Shown piece by piece: positions 42,949-54,632 of a stretch of DNA of 64,000 bases. The stretch's first letter is position 1; the number at the start of each line of letters is the position of its first letter. The stretch comes from Takifugu bimaculatus. Its lineage: Eukaryota; Chordata; Actinopteri; Tetraodontiformes; Tetraodontidae. The notes below the pieces were generated by a model. That model saw only the letters and a program-made list of their open reading frames with translations, had not been told where the DNA came from and did no database searches. Location: positions 15,358,852 to 15,422,851 of the forward strand of contig CP034979.1 of assembly GCA_004026145.2 (NCBI GenBank), given 5' to 3'. A program made the translations under genes and the position numbers.

Positions 42949-45900
42949 ATGGCGGGGGTAGATTGCCAGATTCTTATAATAGGCTGCGGGATTTCAGGGG
43001 TGACAGCGGCAAAGACGCTGACTGACGCTGGATTTAATAAGGTGCGGATCCTGGAAGCGACGAACAGAAGCGGAGGAAGACTCCTGACAGGGACGCTGGG
43101 TGAGCGACAAGTGTGTCCGATGGGTCACAAAGCGGTAGAAACGTGTTTGTTAAAAAGCACTTTCACCAAAACACGAACACCTAAACCCCGCAGCAAATCA
43201 CATTTCAGTCTGCTGCAAATTAGCAAAAATAAACGGGGGGCGGGGATACAAACCAGAGGGTGCAGAATTAACTACAAAACAAAGATGGGTTGTGTGGGTA
43301 AATATCATATCACTGTCAGCACCGTTGTGTGCTGTCAAAAATACGAAAGTAATAGTACAGATACTTGTTGTTCCTCTGCAGGCACTGATATTATAGATTT
43401 GGGGGCAGCTTTTATCCATGGCCCATCTGAGGAGAACCCGGTGTTCCGTGTGGCCCGGCACTATGGGCTCCTGTCTGCGGAGGCCCTGACTGAAGAGAAC
43501 CAGTCGGCGGATGTCAGTGAACGTCCTCCTATGGTTTCAAACTGGTTTAGCTGCTCAGGTAGAGACCTTGGGGTCATTGCGTTTATTTATTTCTAGTTTT
43601 ACACCTTGTCTATATTCAGCGATGCCTTTTTTTAATGGTCTAATAATCACCAATCATTTGTGTTTCATTCTCCCTCTGATGTGCAGGCCAGAGGCTGAGT
43701 GCTAAAGACATGAGGCCTGCTTTGATCATGTATAGCCAGATAATGGATGATACTTCAATGTGTTCCAGTGAAGAACCACAGTGGACCAGTGTCGGACATT
43801 TCATGCGCTCAGAGGTACTTTTTACATGTCTGGATTGTTTTGAATAACGACCTGAAGTTTTTGCAACGGTTCGATTGTGTGATGCGCAGGCCAAGCGGCG
43901 TGCGGCAGAAGCGTGGAAGGACAAGGACGAGGCCACCAGAAACCTGCTGTTCTCTGCCCTCAGTGCGCTCTTTAAGGTGGAGTGCTGCTCCAATGCATCC
44001 AATTCCATGGATGATATAGATCTGGCAGGATTTTGCACGTACGAGAATCTAAAAGGACTGGACTGCACGATCCAGGGGTTTGTACTCCGCCATCACTTGA
44101 CTGTAATAACTCAGTGTCGGACTTTGCTACACTCCCCTGCTATAGGTTTAAACACTTTCTTTGCCATTCATCAACCAGGGTGGGAGCAGAAAATTGCTTC
44201 TTAATCATGATTAGGTGTAAAAAAAAATTCCCATTAGCCCCTGGCTGCCCGTCAAGCAGATAACATATTGTGACACGCCCATCGCCACGGTAAACAGTGA
44301 CATCCAGAGAATAAAGGTCATAACATCAAGAGTTTAAATGGGTTTTTTCCCCCAGTTAACAACCTGGTGGAAAGCAGGTAGAGCAGAGTCCATAGTGGCG
44401 TGACTGATGTCTCCAGATAGGGTGTTGTGTTTCTGTCACAAGGACATTGAACAGGGCACGTTGGCCACGCCCCCATGCACCGACCCCTGTTCTCTCCTTC
44501 TTCTGTCCTCCCTGTCCTCCCTCCCATTGCAGTGTGGGGATCCTTCTCCTGGCAACACCCGTTACATACGGTGTTGATAACTGCCTTTTGTCCCTCTGTA
44601 TAAAGATCCCCTCAGCTCACTCTTCTGGCCCAGCTCACCGATTCAGACCAGTTCTGTGTCCTTCCGTTCCGGTGTGCTAGCATTCTTTATAATCAACTCA
44701 TACTACCACAGGAAACCTCCTTCTTGGACTTGCATGATTTCCTCAACAATATTTCTGAGACATACCTGAAAATCCTTCCGAGAGAAATGCACAAGACAGC
44801 AAAATTGCATCTTTTCATCTATTATGTTTATGCTAACGTGGATCACCGTCGCCTGGTTACGTCAGAGAACTATTGGCAGCGTGTAAACTTTCGAGCACAG
44901 CTACATACTGTGTTGCTCGTCCATGCAGGAAGAGGGGCGCTTTCTCTGAACTTTTATCCTCTTAGAATAAATTGTGACAAGCTACAGACTAAAAACCCTC
45001 GAGGGTTATTTGTAATTTTATTTGATTGCTCATGCACTCCATAACCTACATGCTTGTAAGAATTCATGACTTTTGTTTGTATTTTCTTGTAGTGGTTTTG
45101 AGCTTGTAATCAAGAACCTGGTGTCAGAGCTGCCCCCTGGCATCGTGACCTACAACCGGCCTGTACGCTGTGTGCACTGGAACAACACGGAAAGCAGCGG
45201 GAGCGGCGTGACTGTTGAATGTGAAGATGGGGAGAGGATTGCTGCTGACCATGTTATTCTGACTGTGCCTCTAGGTAGAGTACAGCTCTGCACACTTGTC
45301 CCACTGCTGCCAATGGCCTGACTTAGATTATTGTTGTTGAGACTTTTGGCTTTTATGGTGGCAGTTGGTGGGACACAGACTGTCTTATCCTGTATACAAC
45401 CACTTTGGCAGGATACCTCCAGAAGCATCACTCGACTCTGTTCCACCCGCCACTCCCACCACCCAAGGTTCACTCCATTCAAAACCTTGGATTTGGCACA
45501 TGCAACAAAGTATTTGTGGAATTTGACGTGCCGTGGTGGGGCCCAAACTGTGAAATCATCTACCTGGTGTGGAAGGATGAGGTCTGCGGCCCACCCACAA
45601 ACCCACAATAAATCACAGACATTGCTGAGAGCTTTTTGAGGGAAAAGTTGAAAGTGCTAAACATTTTTGTGTCTTTAGGAGGACATTACGGACCACGTGA
45701 CTGACGTCAAACAGCGCTGGATCAGGAAGATGTCGTCTTTCACTGTGCAGGAAAAGTCTGAAAGGTCGGCAGCACTGACAGCTGATGCAGCACACCTAAC
45801 TTTTGACTAGTAGATTATAGTAGAGCGCTTTTACTTTCATCTTTTTCAGTCACGCTCACATTCTTTGTGGCTGGATCGCCGGACGTGAGGCTGAGTATAT

Positions 45901-46433
45901 GGAGTCGCTGCCTGAGGAAGAATTCAAACAAAGTGTCACAGAGCTCATCCAACAGGTTCACGGGTGAGTCTCGGATCCGAACGCACAAAGTGCTGAAAGC
46001 AAAAAGTCATGTCAAGAATTGGAAATCTCCGATGTCTGATGTCCACTTTCACCATGTTCGTGTTTTCCAGGAAACCCTGCTATCGTGCCAAAAAGAATCC
46101 TACGCACTCGCTGGTTTAGTGATCCGTGGACGTGTGGTTCTTACTCTTACCCTGCAGTAGGCTCATCAGCGCAGGACATGAAGAGCCTAATAGAACCTCT
46201 GCCAATGGAAGAATCGAAGTCACAGGTACTTGAATTGATTGAGAACCCAAGAAGGCTCTTTGGCATGAATAAGATCTGCTTTACCTGCTGTGTTTTAGCC
46301 CCTACAGGTGTTGTTTGCAGGAGAGGCTACTCATACCTACTTCTACTCCACCGTCCACGGCGCTCTCCTCAGTGGGCAGAGAGAGGCTAATCGGCTCATC
46401 GCTCACTACTCTCCCAAACACCTTGATCAATAA
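42949..46433 (+). CDS. paox: Polyamine oxidase (acetylpolyamine oxidase type), tandem copy 1, with a frame break in exon 8
   Basis: FAD-dependent amine oxidase that converts N1-acetylspermine and N1-acetylspermidine back to spermidine and putrescine. Ten exons: 42949-43099, 43382-43558, 43687-43814, 43890-44077, 45093-45274, 45412-45581, 45679-45764, 45850-45963, 46071-46225, 46299-46433, about 494 residues. The FAD motif GCGISG is at residues 12-17, FIHGP with His63 and the conserved lysine (Lys308, in GTCNKVFVEF) are present, and the C-terminal FAD site LFAGEATH lies in exon 10. Exon 8 is one base too long for its frame: the VTELI frame and the RFTG-N frame disagree at about 45951. The C terminus is PKHLDQ, with no peroxisomal signal, and FIHGP replaces the usual WIHGP. 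A polyadenylation signal overlaps the stop (46429-46434); another is at 46525-46530. Confidence 0.9.
44078..45092 (+). other. paox copy 1 intron 4
   Basis: One-kilobase intron with normal GT-AG ends, much longer than the matching intron of copy 2 (about 140 bp), so there was probably insertion here or loss there. No repeat family recognised inside it. Confidence 0.7.
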
Positions 46434-47013
46434 AAAGAGTGTGTTGGGTTACTAGATACCAATTTTACTTCAAATGTCATTTGCCAATGATTTACAGTCA
46501 GGCACTGAATGTGAATTAATAAGGAATAAAGCCATGCTGACCTGATCAGTTATGCATAAGAGCTAGAATTAACAAAGTGAGGGTGCTAGAATAAAAACTA
46601 ATTTAAACTTAACATTTCGAACATAGGAATTTTCTAATTATATTTTATCAAGTCTGTTAACTTGACTAATCAGCCTTAACTGGAGTACAGAAGGAATTTT
46701 AAATTGAAATAGTCAGTGGAAATGTACTCTATGTAGGCCTACCTAGTGATAATACATTTCTTTCTTCTATTTGTGTTGATTTAAATAATATAATTTACTA
46801 AATGTGAATGATGTGTGTTTGTTGAGACTATTTTAAATATGTTCAATTCATGATGATTAAAACGCATTTGAAAACATCACAGAGACTTACATTTTTATTA
46901 ATATTTATTGGGATTAAAGTTTATTTTGGGATCGAGTGAAACAGTTTCACCGTAATGTTTTACTAGTTTTGTAAAACAAGCGACATATGGGATTTTATTT
47001 TGAAACTCCGTTG

Positions 47014-47040
47014 CGGAAGTGTCATTTTCTGTTCTTCCGG
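47014..47040 (+). promoter_or_regulatory. ETS-type sites upstream of paox copy 2
   Basis: CGGAAGTG at 47014-47021 and CTTCCGG at 47034-47040, about 70-95 bp before the copy 2 ATG, with no TATA box. This looks like a TATA-less housekeeping promoter and differs from the TATA-like promoter of copy 1. Confidence 0.45.
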
Positions 47041-47109
47041 TACCGTGTACTCTGGGTTATTCACCAGGGAAAGACAGTTTGCCGCTACATGTAAAATCGT
47101 AAATCCCAA

Positions 47110-50100
47110 ATGGCTTTTATAAATCCAAAAATTGTTATAGTTGGTGGCGGAATATCCGGAGTAGCAGCTGCAGAAAGCCTAATAAAAGCGGGTTTTCGGC
47201 ATGTTCGTATTCTCGAAGCCACGCAGAGAAGCGGGGGAAGGATAAAAACCAGCACTTTAGGCAAGTGTTTACTTTTCGTTATCCTTTGGCATTTGACGGA
47301 TATTTCCCCTCCTGCCATTTCTGGCATTTGTGTTTATATTTCTGCCTCGAAGTTCACGAATGTTAATAGCTCAGGTCTTTGCTGATGACTCGACATGTGT
47401 TTTATCTGTAAAACCAGCACTTTTCCCCTCATTGTGTCAACATGACCTCAGTGTAATGAAGTCATTTCAGATATCATATGAAAGGCTGGTTGGCTGGTAA
47501 GTTATTTTTATTTTATTTTTTTATTGACAGGTAATAAGATTGTTGAGATTGGCGCAAATTGGATCCATGGACCTTGTGAGGAGAACCCGGTGTTTCGTCT
47601 GGCCCGTCAGTATGGGCTCCTGGAGGAAAAGGCCCTCAGCCTTGAGAACCAAACCACTGATATCAACGGCCACCCTGTGTTTTACCCCAACGTGTTCACC
47701 AGCTCAGGTCAATGGATGTTGAAGATGAAACAAAAGTCTGTCAGATACTGACAGTTACTGGCCGCTCATTGAGAGTGGCTTTATTTCTGTGGGTTGTCAG
47801 TACATGACTGGATAAACCCAATATTATTCCCATCCTATGTGTGTTGTAACTGTTGCAGGTCGGAAGCTGAATGGTGAGGATATCATCCCTGCTGAGGAGA
47901 TGTTCTCTAAGCTACTGAAGGAAAGTTCTGAATTTGTTAATGGAGGTGGTGAACCCTTTGCCAGCGTGGGAGAGTTTATACGGACACGGGTACTTTGTTC
48001 AACTCTGTGGAACATGCAAAAGAATAAAATATTTAGAGCTCACAAATTCTATATTCTGAATTGGTGCAGGTGCAGCAGAGAGCAGCGGAGGAGTGGAAAG
48101 ACATCGACGAATCTACTAAATCCTTGCTGTTGTGTATGATCAGTACATTGTTTAAACTGGAGTGTGGCATCAACGGGGCCCACAGCATGGATGAGGTTGG
48201 CCTGGGAGCCTATGGACAGTACAAAACTCTCCCTGGTCTGGACTGTACATTTCCAGGGTTTGTACAAAAATAAACACTAATATAATGATACAGTCAGAAA
48301 TGCTACCTAAACCTATTCCAACAATCTCGACATTTTTAAGAGGACCTAATTGACTTCTTTGATACCACAGTGATGCCTCTCTGATTTCTCATGCAGCGGT
48401 TTTGAAGGCCTGATTAGAAACATGATGAAGGGGCTGCCCAGTGGTTTAGTCTCCTACAACCAACCTGTTCACTGCATCCACTGGAACGCCACAGAGAAGA
48501 AAGAGAACCCTGTGACCATCGAGTGCGACGATGGAGAGATGATTGAGGCTGATCATGTGATCGTCACAGTACCTTTAGGTACGGTAGGTTTGCTTTGTCA
48601 ACTTAGGAATAAAACTTGTTGCTCTACTTGCTTGTGTTTGCATAGTTTAGGGTGAATTTTACTGTGTCAACACCACACAGAAAAGAAAGCTAACAGCAGT
48701 AAAATTAAATATTTTCCTGCACACTAAGTGTAACTTTTATTTTTCCTTTCAATTCTTTCAGGCTTCCTAAAGAAGCATCACCAAACACTGTTTTCCCCTC
48801 CTCTTCCTCTCCACAAGTTACACTCCATCCAAAGATTAGGTTTTGGTACAAATAATAAAATCTTTGTTGAGTTTGATTCAGCGTGGTGGGATGCTGAGTG
48901 TGAGATCATCGTCCCCCTCTGGGAAGATGAGGTGAGACTTTTTACAATGAGTAAAAGTGTGTTTGCTGTAAAATGCAGTGCTGCAACTCAAAAATAATAT
49001 TATCTTGGCTCAGGATACCCTGGTGCTCCAGATCCCAGACTTGCAAAGATCCTGGATAAAGAAGTTGAGTTGCTTCACTGTGCTGAAACCAACTGAAAGG
49101 TCTTTGTTACGTTTCTCCAGACACACCCTGTCACATCTGCCAGGCACTCAGTTTGGGTTTTTTCGGTCAGATGGCAACAGTTGGGATTATTGTGCAAATA
49201 TCACTTATCTTCACCCTATGGCAGGGGTGCCCGGACCAGTCCTCGAGGGCCGCAATCCAGCCGGGTTTTCTGTCCTACCAGGCAGAAACACGCTGTCACC
49301 AAGGACAGTGGGATCCCAGGAGAAAGAATTGTCAACCTGGTGGACAGAAAACAGCCCTTGAGGACTGGGTCTGGACCCCCTGCCCTGTGGTATGTATACA
49401 TTCCCAGCGCACTTTACTCTGTACATTGGACATTGTGACAGGGGCACAATATTAATACCCATTATGTTCCCTAAATGAAACATCCTGAATTTTTAAGTAA
49501 TGTGAGCTCACTCTACTTTGAAACGTCAAGGTTTGGCCACCTGTTATGTGGTTGGATTGCCGGGCACGAGTCGGAATATATGGAGACCCTCTCTGATCAG
49601 GAAGTCATGGGAAGCAGTCACACAACTGGTGCGCAGGTTCACAGGTCAGTCTGGAGCTGTCTGCCGCTCCCTCCTTAGTCCTTTGACAGTGATCTCTATC
49701 GATGCCTGCAGAACGTACGTGTTCTTTTGTGTGCAGGGAATCCTACCATCACACCGAAGAGAATCCTTCGCAGTCAGTGGTTCCACGATCCCTGGACTTT
49801 GGGCTCCTACTCCTACCTTGCAAAAGGCTGTTCGGTGCAGGACGTGGAGAACTTGATGGAGCCTCTGCCTACGAGCAGATCACAGGCACAAGTACCAGCA
49901 AATAGATATAATCATATGTCTACTATACACACTTACCATAACTAGCTGAAGGTTTCTCTTCTCACTTCAGTTGTGGGATGGCATAAAGCGCTGCCTACGG
50001 CAACCAGGTTGCTGTACAAACCAGTCTAAAGGTTTTAAGGCCTTTATACTATTTTATTATTTTGTTATATTGCCACTATATGCTAAAATAAAAATGAAAT

Positions 50101-50497
50101 ATTCTCTCATCAGTCTGCACTCGACAGCCCAGAGTGGCACTGAAAACCGATCCGTATTTGCAATAAATTCCATTCCAAGTTGTAATTCTGGATTTTTCTT
50201 GAGGCTGCAATATTTTGTTTTCTTTTTCCCAACAAAGTGGAAAGGGATGGAAAACTTTTCAACTGCAGTATATGTGGTCAATTTTAAAGCGTGTAAAAAG
50301 TGTGAGTGCACCTTTAATTTTGATTCTTTGGTCTTTCTTTTCAGCCCGTGCACGTGCTGTTTGCCGGCGAGGCGACACATCCTTGCTACTATTCCACAGT
50401 TCACGGAGCTCTTCTAAGTGGCCAGAGAGAAGCTGATAGACTAATTTCTTACTACTCATCCAGAGATTCATCCTCACCAGCCAAATCAAAGCTGTAA
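47110..50497 (+). CDS. paox: Polyamine oxidase, peroxisomal, tandem copy 2, with a frame break in exon 8
   Basis: Same enzyme family as copy 1. Ten exons: 47110-47260, 47531-47707, 47859-47989, 48070-48257, 48397-48578, 48762-48931, 49014-49099, 49531-49644, 49737-49891 and 50345-50497, about 501 residues. Eight of the ten exons match copy 1 in length. It keeps the more canonical residues: GGGISG at 12-17, GANWIHGP with His63, GTNNKIFVEF with Lys309, and LFAGEATH. The protein ends in SKL, a classic PTS1 peroxisomal signal. Intron 1 starts with GC instead of GT. Exon 8 has one base too many at about 49607-49611: METLSDQEV is in one frame, and EAVTQLVRRFTG in the next. Intron 7 contains a hAT-like MITE. 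It could be intact if the extra base is an assembly error. Confidence 0.9.
47261..47530 (+). other. GC-AG intron (paox copy 2 intron 1)
   Basis: The donor is AG|GCAAGT, the known consensus for the rare GC-AG class. Splicing there gives exon 1 of 151 bases, exactly as in copy 1, where the donor is G|GTGAGC. A nearby GT would put the frame out. Confidence 0.85.
49214..49390 (+). mobile_element. hAT-like non-autonomous element (MITE)
   Basis: A 161-bp element at 49222-49382 has inverted ends (caggggtgcccggaccagtc at the left; the right end read on the minus strand is cagggggtccagacccagtc). It is flanked by 8-bp direct repeats that differ at one base (ccctatgg and ccctgtgg). TIRs starting CAGGGGTG with 8-bp target duplications are typical of hAT-derived MITEs in fish. 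There is no coding capacity. It lies in intron 7 of paox copy 2 and is absent from the same intron of copy 1. Confidence 0.85.
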
Positions 50498-52120
50498 AAT
50501 CCATCCCTTTGTGGACCAGTGATGTTTGCTTAAAAATAATTTTTAATTTTCCCTTCTGGTGAAATCCAAGCAGTGTTTATAACTTGTGATAGACTCATGT
50601 CATTAAGCTATTGTTGTAATTTTTCATGAAGGATTTATCTCCACAATTGACCAAATATAGGGTCCCTGTCTATATTTACTGATAACAACTGTCTCGTGAC
50701 TTTCATGAAATCATACTCCAAATATATGGTCCCCAAATAGACACAGGACAATGTGTCTTTCAAATCTGAAGACAGTTTTTTCACTTCCTGAGAACCAAAC
50801 TCTCGCTTGGCATTACTCTTTAATTTGTTTTTGCTCTTTTGTGCTGATTGCTGTAAAAACAAAGAGTAATATTTTTACATGGTGTGTGGGTTTTTTGTTT
50901 GTTTTGTTTTAAAGAAAACGAATGACGACATTCATTTTAAATTAACGCTATGAAGTCATAATTGAGCAATGATGTGCTAAACTTTATTGGTGGCAGAATA
51001 TATCAGCATGTTGCAAAAACAGTGCAAATAAAAGGAGCAACAATTGGGCACCTGCAGTGAGTCCTGTGTCTGTAAATTTTGGCATTTGCATTTTTACTTT
51101 TTACCAAACTGCTCGTTTCAATTTCCGAATCATGGCATGAAATATTTATTTTACACTCCAAAACTGCTACTTCAAACGTTCCCCCCCATGGAAACACGTT
51201 TACATTTAAGTAGGAAATGCTGTTGGGATCTGCCTGTTGCGCTCCACGTTTTCCTCTGTCTCTGTCTCACCACTGGCAGGACGTGATCAGGCCCTGGATG
51301 AACAGCAGACATCATCAATGCCGCTTAATTAGTCACCCCGCATCGCTTCACCAGGCAAATCTTTCCATCCTCAGTGGTAACTTGTGCTAAGGTACCATCT
51401 TCTGTCATTTGGTAGCGACCCGATTCTTAATAACTTTACCAGTTACGTGCATCTGCTTCTTCGTCACGTGTTTCCACCGATCACAGCAAACATTTGTATT
51501 CGGAAATAAATTATCACCAAGCCTCCCCAACCGAGATTCCCTGGCCTTTCAGGTAACTCAAGGAGTCCATCTGCATCATGCTATAAATGTCAAAGTCCAG
51601 CACAATACATCTACTGTTGTGCAACATTCCCTGGTAGGCTGAGAGGGCTGTGAAATGGGGTCCTGAATTTATCTATTTATATTTTTACCTGGTCGAATTT
51701 TGGATCAGGATTGACCATCTGATCCTTTGTGTGTAATGTAACATGTTAATCTTCTGTACTATTAATTAGCAGTATAATGCCCTCGTATGTGGACATCAAA
51801 CATGTAGAGCAAGATTTATGGCATTATGGTATAGATAACCCAAAAATCTGATGTCATGATACGTAGACGCCAGGTCCTAGTAGGATAAATAATAACTTTA
51901 ACCTCAATGAAATGCAATATTTCGTTTTCATTCTTGGAGAGAACAGTCAGGCAGCAGAGACTCAGAAGCGGAACTAAAGTTTTATGGAATAGATTGTAGC
52001 CGGTTTGTAAACACTGTAGCACATAACTGCACAGGGAGACATTTAGCAGCTATTTCTTTATATACGCCTTTTAGTAACATAAAACAGCAAAGTGGAGCAT
52101 CATATAGATTGGCACTAAAT
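50498..52120. other. Intergenic, paox copy 2 to mtg1
   Basis: Probably the 3' UTR of paox copy 2 followed by the mtg1 upstream region. Only short random open frames; no repeat family recognised. Confidence 0.5.
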
Positions 52121-54430
52121 ATGAAATTGTTCCAAGCACTTTATAATGTCAGTAACTTTCGAACTGCTTTCGACTTTGGAGGACGTGAAGTGGCTCATTG
52201 GTTTCCTGGACACATGGCTAAAGGTGACTGCCGATAAATGTTGTATTTGCAGTTAATAAAATCATTCAAATATTGGAAAATGTATTGATTAGGTCATTAC
52301 TGTAATAACGGCTCGTTTTCAGGAATCAAGCAGATGAAGGCCAGTCTGAAGAGTGTGGACTGCATCATAGAAATACATGACGCGAGAATATCCTTCTCTG
52401 TTTCTTTCGCCATCAAAAATATTTGCAAATAATCGTGACATAAATACTAAGTAAAGAAACTCCCTATCAGTAGTCAAAATCCACTGTAAATATAATTTAA
52501 TTACTGGAGGTGATGTCTTGCAAACGTCAAACACTACAGATAATCAACATGTTAAATCATTCTTTAGAATCAAAGAGTCTTGCAACATGAAATTTTAAGT
52601 ACTCAAATGCAAATATGCTTGCATTGCTGTCTTTAACAAAAAGCACATCCCTTTATCTGGAAGAAACCCGGTGTTTCAGGAAACCCTGGATGTCAGACCA
52701 CATCTGCTCGTCCTCAACAAAATGGATCTTGCTGACGTGTCTGATAAGAAGGTTAGAAGACTTGCTATAATCTGTGCAACAGGAAGAAAGGGAAGTAATC
52801 TTTCTGAACCCAGACTGTTCATGCCCCCTTATAGGACCTTCTGAAGAAACTTGCAAAAAAGGGAGTGAAGAATGTTTTGTTTACAGACTGTTTAAAGCAA
52901 AGAGATGACAGCGTCATAAAGGTAAATAGTCGTAGTTCATACGTGGTGTATATGTTTTCAGTTTGTCCCAGTTGATATTATATAGTAAAGTATCGGTATG
53001 TATTTTATAGGTGGTTCCAACGGTGGTCGAACTGATCGAGAGCTCGCCGCGCTTTTCAAGATGTGAGGTAATGTTACATTAGCAAATGAAATATGTTGTT
53101 AGAACTTTATTTGGACATATTTGCCCTTTTGTTGCCTCCCTCTAGTGGGGATACACCCTTCCTCTGTCTCCTCAGTTCTCTCCTTTTCTTTGACACATAT
53201 TAGTATAATATATTACACTAATTATCTCTAAATTTTATTTTATTCATGTTTCAGAATACCAACTACTGTTTGATGGTGATCGGAGTCCCCAATGTTGGGA
53301 AATCATCTTTTATTAATTCCTTAAGAAGAACATTCTTGAAAAAAGGTGCGTGCAAATGAAGAACTCATTGTAATTTTCTTTTTTTTTTACAGTTATTACA
53401 GGACTTTTGTAGCTATAAAATTGTTAACGTACCGTAACGCAGTTCTCTGCACATGGCCACCTCAGGTCGTGCGTCTCGAGTCGGTGGCGAGCCAGGTATC
53501 ACTAAAGCCGTCCTCACTAAAATTCAGGTGCGTCCCTACTTTGAATCTGGGTCTGTGGTTGTTTAATGGTTATTGTTGTTCATACAGTGATCCTTCCCAT
53601 CGTACTCAGGTGTGTGGTCGCCCCATCATGCACCTGTTGGACACACCCGGTGTTCTACCTCCCAAGATTGAAAGTGTTGAAACGGGGATGAAGCTGGCTT
53701 TATGTGGTAACTTTGTTGTGATTATGGATTTGGAAATGTTCATGTTGCATTAGTGCTGTTTTTGTTCGCATTTATGACAAAATATTGTTTTACATCGCCG
53801 TGTCGCAGGAACAATTCTGGACCATTTGGTGGGTGAAGACATCATCGCGGACTACTTGCTTTATTCACTGAACAGGCTGGAGAAGTTCAGGTAGGACTTC
53901 AGAACTACTTTTGAGAGATAAATCGATTGCTTGGCTCAGATTACAATGTGCCTCTGCGTGTGTGTCTCAACATTCAGTTATGTGGAGAAATATGACCTTG
54001 AGCAGCCAAGCGACGACATCCACTATGTCCTAAAACGCATTGCTGTGAAACTTCGAAAGACTCAGCGGGTCAAAGCCATCACTGGATTTGGTAAGAAAGA
54101 CAATAAGCCATAGAATCCGTTATGCTGTAACATTTCTGCTGCAAATATGAATCTCCAGCTAGTTTCCGAGCCAAAAGGCTGTAACAGAAATGTTGAAACT
54201 GAATTTTAAATGGTAACCCAACTGGAAATAGGAGCCTCGGGAACTACCAGGCGTTGTAATTGTGATGGATCACTGGAGCCACTGAATTGAGCGGTTTCAA
54301 AATAAGATGATTTGTTGCCTTTTCTTACACAGGGAATATCACTGTCACGGTCCCAAACTACACAGCAGCCGCTTACGATTTCATCAGAGCCTTCAGAAAA
54401 GGTGAGCTGGGACAAGTCATGTTGGACTGA
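52121..54430 (+). CDS. mtg1: Mitochondrial ribosome-associated GTPase 1
   Basis: Circularly permuted GTPase of the YlqF/RbgA type that acts late in assembly of the large mitochondrial ribosomal subunit on the inner membrane. Eleven exons: 52121-52223, 52323-52387, 52647-52751, 52835-52921, 53011-53067, 53255-53345, 53466-53527, 53610-53706, 53809-53890, 53978-54090 and 54333-54430, giving 319 residues (human 334). Motifs are in the permuted order: G4 NKMD at residues 80-83, then the P-loop GVPNVGKS at 149-156, then G3 DTPG at 201-204. VAHWFPGHMAKG near the start is typical of the family and precedes the GTPase fold. The ATG at 52121 is chosen because it is in frame with VAHWFPGHM; a second ATG at 52146 is out of frame. 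Intron 2 is a U12-type AT-AC intron. Confidence 0.96.
52388..52646 (+). other. mtg1: U12-type AT-AC intron (mtg1 intron 2)
   Basis: The intron begins ATATCCTT, the exact U12 5' splice site, and ends in AC after TCTTTAAC (52630-52637), a close match to the U12 branch motif. The branch adenosine lies about 10 bases from the 3' end. Only this splice joins HDAR to IPLSGRNP in frame. No GT-AG alternative gives the conserved protein. Confidence 0.93.
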
Positions 54431-54535
54431 ACCGAGACATCGTCTGAGCATAACAAGACTGTACAGTATTTAACCCCCCGCCAAATCTCCAGTGGACGTC
54501 TGTACGTGATGCAGACTTCTTCTTGGTACCGTGTA

Positions 54536-54541
54536 AATAAA
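54536..54541 (+). terminator. mtg1: Polyadenylation signal of mtg1
   Basis: AATAAA about 105 bp after the stop codon. Confidence 0.75.
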
Positions 54542-54626
54542 ATGTTTAAGTTTGCTGTAAGATCAGTTCTTTGACTAATGTTTATCAGACCACACAGAAC
54601 AAGTGTGCAGTGGCATATATGTGAGC

Positions 54627-54632
54627 TTTATT
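54627..54632 (-). terminator. sprn: Polyadenylation signal of sprn
   Basis: TTTATT on the plus strand reads AATAAA on the minus strand, about 650 bp beyond the sprn stop, tail to tail with mtg1. Confidence 0.5.

Noticed and set aside
52146..52223. ATG at 52146 as the mtg1 start
   Set aside because: Its frame does not give the conserved VAHWFPGHMAKG; the ATG at 52121 does.
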